Positions 45,246 through 54,200 of a stretch of DNA of 64,000 nucleotides are shown piece by piece. The DNA lies in NCBI GenBank assembly GCA_014238905.1, contig JABAAE010000001.1:418712-482711 (forward strand), written 5' to 3'. The first letter of the stretch is position 1. The number at the start of each line of letters is the position of its first letter. The notes beneath the pieces are model-generated. The model saw only the letters and a program-made list of their open reading frames with translations, was not told the origin of the DNA and did no database searches. The stretch comes from Planctomycetota bacterium. GTDB taxonomy: Bacteria > Planctomycetota > Planctomycetia > Pirellulales > Pirellulaceae. The position numbers were made by a program, and so were the translations under genes.

Positions 45246-46223
45246 ATGAATGACAAAAAAATGGACTCCTCAGTTTTTATGGGTTGCATCCCCGCATTGA
45301 TGACGCCCTGCCTCGCCAACCGGACGCCCAACTTTCCTGCCCTGGTCAAAAAAGGCAGACAGATGATGGATGTGGGAATGAACGCAGTGGTCTACTGCGG
45401 GTCGATGGGTGACTGGCCACTGCTCACCACAGAACAACGTCAGGAAGGCGTGGCCCGACTGGTCGATGCCGGGGTCAAGGTCATTGTTGGAACCGGGGCG
45501 CAAAATCCATCTCAAGCAACCGACCATGCGGCGCACGCACAAAAGACAGGTGCTCATGGCCTGATGGTCATTCCACGGGTGCTCTCCCGAGGAACCTCTG
45601 CAGCGGCTCAACGAAACCACTTCGCACAAATCCTTGCTGCCGCACCCGAGTTACCCGCTGTCATATACAACAGCCCTTATTACGGATTTGAAACAAGGGC
45701 AGAGCTATTCTTTGATTTAAGGACGGACTTTTTGAACTTGGTGGGATTTAAAGAGTTTGGAGGAGCTCAATCGCTGAGCTATGCTGCCGAGCACATCACC
45801 CATCAAAACGAAGAACTGATCCTGATGGCTGGCGTCGACACTCAGGTCTTCCATGGCTTTGTCAATTGTGGCGCTCGGGGTGCGATCACCGGCATTGGAA
45901 ACTGTCTACCGGAACACGTTTTGCATTTCGTGTCGTTGTGTGAATCGGCTGCCAAGGGCAACCCGGAGGCACGGAGATATGCCCTTGAATTGGACCAGGC
46001 CTTAAAAGTGCTTTCCACTTTTGATGAAGGCCCCGACTTGGTGCTTTACTACAAACATCTGTTGGTTCTAAGGGGCGATACAGATTACCAATCCCACTTT
46101 TACCAATCCGATGCGTTGACCGATAGTCAACGGAATTATGCGGAGGTTCAGCTCAATTTGTTCCTGAAATGGTGGGATGATTGGCCAGGCAAGGATTTCA
46201 CCCTCTTAATGCCACCCTCTTAA
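45246..46223 (+). CDS. DapA-family aldolase/lyase
   Basis: 325 residues, one TIM barrel of the dihydrodipicolinate synthase family. GCIPALMTPCLANRTPNFPA near 12 is the first strand and loop, YCGSMGDWPLLTTEQRQEGV near 52 carries the GxxGE-like substrate loop, IYNSPYYGFETRAELFFDL near 138 carries the conserved Tyr, and VGFKEFGGAQ near 163 carries the Schiff-base lysine. The enzyme cleaves or joins a pyruvate-like unit; the exact substrate (dihydrodipicolinate, 4-hydroxyproline derivatives or another keto acid) is not decided. The stop codon is created inside a 14-bp tandem duplication. Confidence 0.9.
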   Translation: MNDKKMDSSVFMGCIPALMTPCLANRTPNFPALVKKGRQMMDVGMNAVVYCGSMGDWPLLTTEQRQEGVARLVDAGVKVIVGTGAQNPSQATDHAAHAQKTGAHGLMVIPRVLSRGTSAAAQRNHFAQILAAAPELPAVIYNSPYYGFETRAELFFDLRTDFLNLVGFKEFGGAQSLSYAAEHITHQNEELILMAGVDTQVFHGFVNCGARGAITGIGNCLPEHVLHFVSLCESAAKGNPEARRYALELDQALKVLSTFDEGPDLVLYYKHLLVLRGDTDYQSHFYQSDALTDSQRNYAEVQLNLFLKWWDDWPGKDFTLLMPPS

Positions 46224-46234
46224 TGCCACCCTCC
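46200..46234 (+). repeat. 14-bp tandem repeat, 2.5 copies, spanning the DapA-like stop codon
   Basis: ACCCTCTTAATGCC at 46200-46213 is repeated at 46214-46227 and begun again. Because 14 is not a multiple of three, the TTAATG in the first copy reads Leu-Met while the same bases in the second copy supply the TAA stop at 46221-46223. Confidence 0.9.
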
Positions 46235-46268
46235 GCAAATTGATCTTCCGCTGGATCAATGCATCATT

Positions 46269-47489
46269 TCATTGGTTGCTTGCATACGCTGCTGCGATGG
46301 TGCCAATTCTACCCGCCAACCGATTGACGGAGCCTTTTCCCTCGGGGTGCACGCGGTTGCTGAGAAAAATCACGTACAAATCCAGTTCGGGGTCCATCCA
46401 GATCGATGTGCCGGTAAAACCACCATGTCCAAAAGCGGCATGAGACATAAGTTCTCCGCGATTGGAAGAATAGGGCGAGAGCTTATCCCATCCGAGCCCC
46501 CGTTTCACGCCACCAGGCAGGTCATAGGTGGCCGTCATTAATTTGACGCTCGATCGCGATAGGATTCGAATACCGTTGACCTGACCCTGACCCAAAAGCA
46601 TCAAGCAATATTTCTCCAGATCCGTTGCGGTGGAAAATAATCCTGCGTGTCCCGCAATGCCGCCCAATTCGTATGCCCTCGGATCGTGAACAACGCCTGG
46701 CATCCAGCGTCCGGCACGCTGTTGCGTCAGTGCGGCCCGGTTCCTTAGTGGTTCGCTGGGTAGAAATCCTGTTTCAAGCATCCCCAATGGTTCAAATATA
46801 TTTTTTCTGGCAAACTGATCGATCGAGAGCCCTGTCACCCTCTCGATAATCTGGCCCAAAACAAGGTAGCCCACATCCGTATATGAAAACCGGGTCCCGG
46901 GTTCCCAGGTCGTAGAGAGCGCATTGATTTTTTCAAATGCCTTTTCACGTCCGTCTCGGTAATCACCAATGGGGTTATCCGGTATCAGTCCACCCACGTG
47001 GGTCAACAACTGCTGTACGGTAATTTTCCTTTTGCCATTCTGTGCAAATTCCGGCAGGTAGACAGCAACCGGATCCCTTAACCTGACTCTACCCTGATCC
47101 ACCAGAATCATGACGCTGGTCGCTGTCGCAATGGGCTTGGTTAACGAGGCCAGATCAAACAGGGTATTTTTTTTCAGGGCTACTTTTTCAGGCAGCAAAC
47201 TCAAATGGCCAAAGGCTTGATGGTAAACCGTTTTGCTACCCTGTCCCACAACCACTGAAGCACCCGGCATCTTTCCCGCCTTGATTGCCGAGCGAACCGC
47301 TTCGTCAATTCGCTTCCAGGGGTCCAGCTCGCGGTTGTTAAGCACTTGCTCGACTTGACCCAAGCCAAACCCAGGCACAAAACAGATCGCCCACATCACC
47401 ACTGCCCGAACCCAACTTTCAGTGGCTTTGACCCTGATTGATGAGGTGGGAAACGTTGCAAACCATGGCATGTTTTTAATTTTGGCCAT
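46269..47489 (-). CDS. Serine hydrolase of the class C beta-lactamase family, exported
   Basis: About 406 residues from the ATG at 47489, which lies one base beyond the stop of a 41-codon small ORF. A signal-like helix (AVVMWAICFVPGFGLG) follows a short basic N-terminus. The nucleophile is in FDLASLTKPIATATS (SxxK) near 110, the second motif is YTDVGYLVLG near 197, and the third motif is GHGGFTGTSIW near 360. Such proteins are esterases, D-aminopeptidases or peptidoglycan-related enzymes rather than resistance enzymes. A preceding open frame to 47588 exists but runs through the small ORF and is less likely. Confidence 0.88.
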   Translation of the reverse strand: MAKIKNMPWFATFPTSSIRVKATESWVRAVVMWAICFVPGFGLGQVEQVLNNRELDPWKRIDEAVRSAIKAGKMPGASVVVGQGSKTVYHQAFGHLSLLPEKVALKKNTLFDLASLTKPIATATSVMILVDQGRVRLRDPVAVYLPEFAQNGKRKITVQQLLTHVGGLIPDNPIGDYRDGREKAFEKINALSTTWEPGTRFSYTDVGYLVLGQIIERVTGLSIDQFARKNIFEPLGMLETGFLPSEPLRNRAALTQQRAGRWMPGVVHDPRAYELGGIAGHAGLFSTATDLEKYCLMLLGQGQVNGIRILSRSSVKLMTATYDLPGGVKRGLGWDKLSPYSSNRGELMSHAAFGHGGFTGTSIWMDPELDLYVIFLSNRVHPEGKGSVNRLAGRIGTIAAAYASNQ

Positions 47490-47490
47490 C

Positions 47491-47616
47491 CTAAATCTTG
47501 TCCAACAAAACCTTGGTAGCATCGGTGCTCGTCTTGTCAGGGTAAAATTGATTCTTGATAACCTGCGCCGACTTTCCGATAGCCACACCTAATAGGACGA
47601 TGGCCAGAATTTGCAT
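47491..47616 (-). CDS. 41-residue small protein, upstream of the serine hydrolase
   Basis: An open frame of 41 codons plus TAG runs from the ATG at 47616 to 47491. The product starts MQILAIVLLGVAIGKSAQVI, a hydrophobic helix followed by a polar tail with FYPDKTSTDATKVLLDKI. It fits a small single-span membrane or secreted protein. The stop lies one base before the hydrolase start codon, so the two are likely translated from the same message by coupling. No homologue is known to me. Confidence 0.5.
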   Translation of the reverse strand: MQILAIVLLGVAIGKSAQVIKNQFYPDKTSTDATKVLLDKI

Positions 47617-48211
47617 GATTCTCACTATTTTTTACCCCCTGGGAGCGAAACGACCTTGGTGTACCTACCAAGAGTTTTTACATCTTGGCTATCTTAGTGA
47701 AAACCAGGGGAGACAGGTTGCCCCTTCACCAAAAAGAGACCATTTCCTTGGGGATTCCCGGCAGAGATTCCTCCAGCCAAAATCTCTACGGTATTGCTGA
47801 TAGCCAGTTTTCCATTCTCGGCACCCTATCGAAAACCACTCTTTCACCTTGGAGATCGCGAACGATTCTTTTTCGCCCGGGGCCTCAAATTCCAATGTGT
47901 TTCAGGGCTGCCATGAATTCCCAATCCTGTTTTGAACTCCCAACAAACAGAGTAGCCGCAACGATATGGGAGCTTTTGAATCCGTTTCAACAGGCGGTTG
48001 TTTGACCAAATCGATGCGAAGCCATGCAACCTTGCAGTCCCCACCTGTGGTTAGACTCGCTCCGCCAACCTGGATTTATTTAACGCCAAATGGGATGTTT
48101 TTGTTAACATCAGAAGAACCACAAAGCGACTTTTTGAGCTTACTGGGTTTAGCTAAACGTGAAGCTTCCATTTTGTCGAAACCTGTTCTGCGATCGAAAG
48201 AAAAACCATCG
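47617..48211. other. Long gap holding a probable decayed gene
   Basis: 595 bases without an intact gene. It contains a minus-strand stretch (47694-48171) that reads as protein-like in shifting frames, described separately, and must also hold the promoters of the small ORF and of the Tat-exported protein. Confidence 0.4.
47694..48171 (-). pseudogene. Probable decayed gene, frames broken
   Basis: On the minus strand, three frames take over from one another. From 48171 comes MEASRLAKPSKLKKSLC, then after a stop IQVGGASLTTGGDCKVAWLR and IDLVKQPPVE; a second frame continues VAATLFVGSSKQDWEFMAAL and KHIGI, interrupted by TGA, then RIVRDLQGERVVFDRVPR; a third frame ends ENGKLAISNTVEILAGGISA with GNPQGNGLFLVKGQPVSPGF before TAA at 47694. 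Each stretch looks like codon-biased protein and together they suggest one gene of about 150 residues with two frameshifts and stops. I do not recognise a family. Antisense plus-strand frames are also partly open, so this remains uncertain. Confidence 0.35.
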
Positions 48212-49306
48212 ATGACGGTGACCCGAAGAAAAATCATTCAATCCGGGGGATGGGGATTTTCCGCATGGGCACTCTCCAGCAGCAATCTTTTGCTGGCCAA
48301 AGCTGCCGGTCCCGGAATCGCCCAGAGGCTGAAAAATACCGGCGTGGACTTCGTCGAAATCACCAAGGCATCCGAGAAAGCAGTCCGCAAAGGCACCGAC
48401 TTCCTCAAGAAGGTCATCAACCGGGACGGAAGCTGTGGCGTCGATGTCAATCAGCAACCCGATATCGGTTGCACCTCCATGACCGGCTTGGCTTTTTTAG
48501 CCCAGGGAAACACGCCTCTGGAAGGACATGATAGCCGCGAGTTGAAATTACTGCGCAACTTCATTTTGAAGCAAACGGCGACCATGCCCAGCAATGACAT
48601 CACCACCGCAACTGGCACGCAGCTGCAAAACAAGATTGGTCGACATGCCCATAGCTTTTTTGCAGCTCTGTTCCTGAGCCAGGTGGTGGGAGAGGCTCCC
48701 AATCCTGAAGCAACCCATACCGGGCTCCGAAAAGTCGTCGCAGCGATTGTCAAAGCGCAAACGACTGCCGGTGATTGGGGCTCTACGTCTTGGGCACCCA
48801 CGCTTGGAACCGTCACCGGCTGGGTCAGCCTCAGAGCCTCCGATTTCGTGGGAATGCGGGTTGGGGGAGCTCCTAATAAAACAACCGAACATTTACTGAA
48901 AAAAATGGGCGTTACTGCCAATCAGTCCCGTGGCTGGATGCACGACCTTTACAAGAACGCCGCGGGAATTCGGGTCCTCTATGCGATGAAAAAAGAAAAT
49001 GAGCCGGTCGCCAAACAAACGTTTCAAAAAGTTCTCAAATTGGTCACAACTGACAACACTCCATTTACGCAGGCCGGCGGTGAAGAATTTCTCGCTTTTC
49101 ATCTCATCACCGAAACCATGCTACAAAAAGGGGGAGAAGACTGGGAAAAGTGGTTCCCCGTCGTGCGAGACAAGTTGATCGATGTACAGAATCAGGACGG
49201 TAGCTGGACCGGTCATCATTGCATCACCAGCCGGACTTTTTGTACGGCAGCTGCCATCCTGGTCCTGACGGCACCGAATCGATTTCTCCCCATCTCGCAG
49301 TCATAA
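48212..49306 (+). CDS. Tat-exported prenyltransferase/squalene-cyclase-repeat protein
   Basis: 364 residues from the ATG at 48212, chosen because it places a twin-arginine signal (TRRKIIQSGGWGFSAWALSS) at the N-terminus; an open frame to 47966 runs through the preceding gap. The mature part contains four or five QW/prenyltransferase-like repeats: KGTDFLKKVINRDGSCGVDV near 85, IVKAQTTAGDWGSTSWAPTL near 175, and VQNQDGSWTGHHCITSRTFC near the end. The alpha-toroid of such proteins usually binds hydrophobic chains; no catalytic DXDD is seen. A similar protein is encoded at 59668. Confidence 0.8.
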   Translation: MTVTRRKIIQSGGWGFSAWALSSSNLLLAKAAGPGIAQRLKNTGVDFVEITKASEKAVRKGTDFLKKVINRDGSCGVDVNQQPDIGCTSMTGLAFLAQGNTPLEGHDSRELKLLRNFILKQTATMPSNDITTATGTQLQNKIGRHAHSFFAALFLSQVVGEAPNPEATHTGLRKVVAAIVKAQTTAGDWGSTSWAPTLGTVTGWVSLRASDFVGMRVGGAPNKTTEHLLKKMGVTANQSRGWMHDLYKNAAGIRVLYAMKKENEPVAKQTFQKVLKLVTTDNTPFTQAGGEEFLAFHLITETMLQKGGEDWEKWFPVVRDKLIDVQNQDGSWTGHHCITSRTFCTAAAILVLTAPNRFLPISQS

Positions 49307-49653
49307 AGGGCTCTTTTCTTGACTGGAGCAGTCCTGCTTCCAAGCCTGCCAGCTGATGACAAACGATCTCCTCGCCAGCCATTTCGCTGCCTGAATAACC
49401 TGATTCCAATTCGCTCTCGGACGAATCCTACCCAGGTTGCTATAATCAGGTTTTTGTAGTCCATCCTATTAATCAGAAGAAGACGTCATTACAAAGCACG
49501 TTGGGGGCATTTTAATCCTGAATCTCGATGTTCTATGAATTCGGATGTTCTATGAATCTCGATGTTCGACTGAGGGATCAGGGAATGAAATGACCTTTCA
49601 ATCATCGTTTTCAACCAACGTCCTTTTTTCGTTCCTTCCGGGTCATCACCAAG
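49307..49653. other. Intergenic region with a 17-bp tandem repeat
   Basis: 347 bases between two plus-strand genes. Contains the repeat at 49523-49570. Small frames on either strand here have no motifs and I do not accept them. Confidence 0.4.
49523..49570. repeat. 17-bp tandem repeat, 2.8 copies
   Basis: TCTCGATGTTCTATGAA at 49523-49539 is followed by a copy with two changes and by a 14-base partial third copy. It lies 84 bases upstream of the prepilin peptidase start. Confidence 0.85.
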
Positions 49654-50955
49654 TTGCAGACAGCAACCCGAAAAAATCGCCGAACCAAAAAACGCTTCCC
49701 CAACTGGCCTTTACGCTGGATTGTCCTTGGCGGTTTTTCCACTCTGGCCACCGCTGCGTTTGTGCTTCCAGCGCTGAGCTTTCGCGCCGATAAATTGGCC
49801 TACGAAAGCGGTCGTTGGGATGTCTTCCTTGAATCGATGTTGACCAACGTGATGGCGTGGTTTGTTGGTTTATGGATCTTCTTTTTTGGAGCCTGTTTGG
49901 GGAGTTTTCTCAACGTTGTGGCTTATCGATTGCCAAATCGGCTGACTTTACTAGGCTCTTCTCGATGCCCCTATTGTTATGTTCCCATTGAGGCTCGCCA
50001 CAACATCCCCATTTTAGGTTGGTTTTCACTGCGCGGTCGATGCGCCGCATGCAGACTACCGATATCCCCACGCTATTTCATTGTTGAAATCATCGCTGGC
50101 ATTCTTTTGGTTTGGATATTTTCGATCGAACTTTCAACAGGCGGGACGAATCTTCCAGGCAATCAGGATTTCCAAATCAAAAATCTCTTCCGCAGCCTCT
50201 TCTCGGGTCGGCTTGAGGACATGTTGCCACAGAACTGGAGCCTAATCCGGATTTTTTTCATCCACTGTCTGGTGGGCTATACGATTTTGACAGCCGCCTT
50301 GATGGCATGGGATCGCCTCTCCATTCCTCTCTATTGGCAAATCGCTCACCTTTTTATGGTGCTCGCGGTTATTGGAATCTGGCCAGGTGATTTCTTGATC
50401 AACCGCTGGCCTGATAATCCTACCCAATGGTTCAGCGGAGGAATGCAGCAAGTCGGCATGCCGATTTTCGGAGGGACAGCCGGGTTTCTGCTTGGAAAAG
50501 CTTTTACCCGGGTCAGCAAGCAAAAAAAACGTGGCCTTGGTTTCTCTTTTTGCCTTTTGGGAGTGAGTTTGGGCCTCCCTGCGATGCTGTCGGCAGGGCT
50601 CCTTTTTATATTCGTGGCGACACTAATGTCGGGGGTAAGCCTCCGCGAAAAGATTTGGTCATTTCCGTTATTTGGCGTGTTGCTTTCATTCCTGCTGCAG
50701 GTTTGGCTTTGGAGTCGACTTGATAGCCTCTGGTTTTGGCCAACAAGCCAATCCCCGCCCGCCGGACTCTTGGCAATTGCCGGAATAGAGGTTTTATTGG
50801 TTTATCTCCTCTCCCATGCTTTCACCCATCGTCATCCTTCCAACAAGTCTCCCGAACTACCTGGCCGCGGGTGTTCAAAACCAAATTCGTTAGAACCGGT
50901 GAGTGAAACAACCCTGCCGGATGATCCCAGGAGCGACGCAGAAGAACTACAGTAA
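49654..50955 (+). CDS. Prepilin-peptidase-like membrane protein, second catalytic Asp missing
   Basis: 433 residues from a TTG at 49654. The N-terminal methylase-like domain has GACLGSFLNVVAYRLPNRL near 79 and the four-cysteine zinc motif CPYC and CAAC near 105-131. The peptidase domain has AALMAWDRLSIPLYWQIAHL near 218, where the Asp corresponds to the first catalytic aspartate. The second motif, GLGYGD in PilD-type enzymes, here reads GLGFSF within GLGFSFCLLGVSLGLP, so the catalytic aspartate is replaced by Phe. It may process pilins poorly, methylate only, or have another role. A Flp-type pilin is encoded 12 kb away. Confidence 0.8.
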   Translation: MQTATRKNRRTKKRFPNWPLRWIVLGGFSTLATAAFVLPALSFRADKLAYESGRWDVFLESMLTNVMAWFVGLWIFFFGACLGSFLNVVAYRLPNRLTLLGSSRCPYCYVPIEARHNIPILGWFSLRGRCAACRLPISPRYFIVEIIAGILLVWIFSIELSTGGTNLPGNQDFQIKNLFRSLFSGRLEDMLPQNWSLIRIFFIHCLVGYTILTAALMAWDRLSIPLYWQIAHLFMVLAVIGIWPGDFLINRWPDNPTQWFSGGMQQVGMPIFGGTAGFLLGKAFTRVSKQKKRGLGFSFCLLGVSLGLPAMLSAGLLFIFVATLMSGVSLREKIWSFPLFGVLLSFLLQVWLWSRLDSLWFWPTSQSPPAGLLAIAGIEVLLVYLLSHAFTHRHPSNKSPELPGRGCSKPNSLEPVSETTLPDDPRSDAEELQ

Positions 50956-51285
50956 CGGTGGCTGATTCCATCGTCTTCTCCCAGGCGAGTACGATGGCTC
51001 ACTCTTTTTTCGTATTGAACCTATCACACCTTTGAGCGAGAATTTTCGAGAGGACAAACGAATCTTCGAACAAAAAAAATCTGTTCTGAAAATTTAACCC
51101 TCGCCGGGCTCTAACCATCTATCAGCAGAAAATTCACGTTGACATTCTACGAAAACCCCATAAAAAGCATACTCAGTAAGTCATACCTTCATGCCAGCCT
51201 TCACTGAATGGATGGCAACTGTGGTGAGCAAGCGAATACCAGACCTCTGTTCTCCAAACGATCAACCCCCGAAAGCCCGCGTTCA
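50956..51285. other. Intergenic region, holds the terminator only
   Basis: 330 bases before the preferred start of the Aas-like gene (or 252 to an upstream ATG at 51208). Apart from the terminator at 50968-51010 I see no feature. AT-rich DNA at 51040-51100 could hold the promoter. Confidence 0.35.
50968..51010 (+). terminator. Putative intrinsic terminator after the prepilin peptidase gene
   Basis: CCATCGT (50968-50974) pairs with ACGATGG (50991-50997); within the loop CTC and GAG can also pair. A run of six T (51005-51010) follows eight bases later. It starts 13 bases after the stop codon at 50953-50955. Confidence 0.55.
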
Positions 51286-54200
51286 ATGAGCACCGCAGTT
51301 GCGATGGAAAGCTTGCCGCCACTGAAAAAGCCGGGAATAAAATCGCTTAGCTTTAACTCGTTGATGCTGACCCAGTGGTTAACATCGGTCAACGACAACA
51401 TTTTCCGCTGGTTGGTGATCGGTATTGGAAAAGACTATGTTGATCCAGGCGATTGGGGCAATATCCTGATGGTCGGCTCGGCAGTTTTTCTCCTACCCTA
51501 TCTTCTGTTAGCTTCTCCGGCTGGATGGTTGGCGGACCGTTTTTCAAAAGTAAACGTGATCATTGGCTGCAAAATTGCTGAAATCGCGGTCATGGGTCTG
51601 GGTGTCATTGCCATTGCAATTGGCAACATTCCCCTCTTGTTTATTACCGTGGGGTTGATGGGTGCTCAAAGCGCTTTGTTTTCTCCGGCCAAAGTAGCGA
51701 CGATACCGGATCTGGTGGAAGATCGAGAACTCTCTGCCGCCAATGGCTGGTTCGGCCTTTCGACCGTGACCGCCACGATTATTGGAATGGGTTTGGGAAA
51801 TTGGCTGGCTGACTATTGCGGAAACTTTGGACAGGATAACCTTTGGGCTTGCTCACTCATTCTCATTGGAATCGCGGCCGTTGGCACCCTGATTAGCCTG
51901 GGAATAACGAAAACCCCTGCCGTTAGACCTAATGCACCATTTCCCTGGAATGCTCCAGTTCAAACAGCAAAAGACCTGGCAACCCTTTTTGCCAGAAAAG
52001 ACCTTTTTATGGTATCGCTGGGCGAGATGTTTTTCTGGTCCATCGGTATGCTGGCGACGCTCAATATTGATGTCTTTTCCGCAGAAAATGGCGGACTGTT
52101 CGAGACGTCAAAACTCCCACTGTTAATATCGCTGGTGCTAGGGGTTGGATTTGGCAGCGTATTGGCCGGCATCTGGTCCGGCGGCCGCGTCGAATTGGGC
52201 ATGACCCATTTGGGCGCTTTATTCATCGCAGTGTTTTCCTTTGCCCTTTTTTTTACCCCTGAAAATTTTCTCGCCAATGGCTGGGAATTCAACGCCGGCC
52301 TCATTCTTTCGTGCTGTTTTCTATTAGCCTTGGGTGCTTCGAGCGGCCTGTTTGACGTCCCACTTGCGGCCTATCTCCAAAAGAAAAGTCCTGTGGAAAA
52401 AAGAGGAGCGATCCTCGCGGCCAACAACTTTTTGATCTTCACCGGAATGTTTGCCAACTCGATTATCTTTGGTGCATTAGGTGCACCGGTACAAGACGGT
52501 TCGGTGAATAATGTTCGTCAAGTGGTAGAGATCCAAGAAAAAGTATCCTCTCAGGACAAGGCCGAATTAGATTTGGAAATTTATAGGATTACCTCCGATT
52601 TTGAAGAAGCAATCCAAAACTCAAATACCGACCACCGCGATCAAGTCGAACCTCCAGGTTTTTTTGCCATCCTAATGGGTGCTGAAAATCCGAAAGTCAT
52701 CCATTCCCAACAAGGAGAAGCCTCCAACGTCACCGGTCGACCCAAAATTGAATCTTTTTTGGACCAACGGGAGATATCGGATCCAGACCTGTTGTTGGCG
52801 AACTTACTGTGGACTGAATTCTCTTTTCTAAAGGCAAAGGGCGAACTCGGAACGACGACAGGATATTACGAACGCTTTCCAGACAAGACAGCCCTGATTC
52901 ACTCGGTCTTCCTTCAGATCGGAGGAAAAAAACAATTCGAATCCCGCCAGATTTTCGTGATCATGGGGCTGGCTTCCCTGCCGGTTTTTCTTTTCGTGGT
53001 TTGGCGACTGCCGTTAGCCTCACTTCGTTTCGATGCTTGGTGGTGCCTGCAGATTTTTTATCGAATAAAAATTCGTGGCGAGGACGTTATCCCGAGCCAA
53101 ATGGGCTCTATACTGGTATCCAATCGGATTTCATGGATGGACCGGGCCCTGTTTGCCTTGTTCAGCCCACGGCGTGTTCGCTTGATTACCTTTGAGAAGG
53201 AATCCGAAGGATGGTTAAATGAAAGATGGCTTCGTTTTTGGGGGCAAATCCGGATCGCTGGCGGACCCTCAGCGGTTCAACAAGCTCTCGCCGATGCCAG
53301 AAAAGCCTTGGCACGCGGAGAAATTCTCGCTGTCTTCCCTGAGGAAAAGATTTCTTCGACAGGGACGGTTAATTCATTTCACAAGGAACTTCAAACTCTA
53401 TTAGACCATTCACCTGTTCCGGTCATCCCTGCCCATCTGGGCGGCTGGCAGGGACGCCATTTCACTAACGAACACCGAAAACGGCTGTGGCAGATTCCTT
53501 ACCGATTTCGACCAAAAGTAGAAATCCAATTCGGAGATCCAGTGTCAAGGCCGACGACTGTCTACGAAATCCGTCAAGCCGTTCAAAAATTAGGAGCTTG
53601 TTCCATGTCCGATTCAGAATCGCGTTTTGTTGCACCCGTCAGGCACTTTATCCATCGCTGCAAGCAACGAAAATTCCAGACAAAAATCTGTGATTTGACC
53701 GAGGGTGAAGTTTCCGGAGGAGTGTACCTGACAAGTGCTCTTGTGTTGCGAAATCTCCTTCGAAAGCACGTTTTGGGCAATGACGAAGAACGCGTCGGCA
53801 TCCTGTTGCCACCCTCGAAAGGTGGTGCGGTTGTCAACATGGCGTTAGCCCTTGATAAGCGAACCACCGTCAATCTCAACTACTCTGCATCAGAAGAAAT
53901 CATCAATGCCTGTATCGAAGCGGCAGACATCAAGCACGTACTGACCAGCGGTCAAGTCATTTCGAAACTGGGGCTGAATCTCAATGCCAACGTAATTGAA
54001 CTGGAATCTCTGAAAGACAAGGTCTCCAAGATCGACAAGGCAATTGCCGCATTTCAGGCCTATGTGCTCCCCTCAGCCTTTTTGGAATCTCTGCTTGGAC
54101 TGGGTTCCATCAAGCCAGATGACCTCTCGACCATCATTTTCACCTCCGGTTCGACAGGCACTCCTAAAGGAGTCATGTTGACACAGCGGAATGTCGGATC

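Noticed and set aside
47490..47588. N-terminal extension of the serine hydrolase to 47588
   Set aside because: The extension overlaps the 41-codon small ORF out of frame and would bury the signal sequence behind 33 basic residues.
47966..48211. Open frame extending the Tat-exported protein 82 codons upstream
   Set aside because: A twin-arginine signal starts at the ATG at 48212, and the extension has no recognisable domain; it runs antisense to the probable decayed gene.
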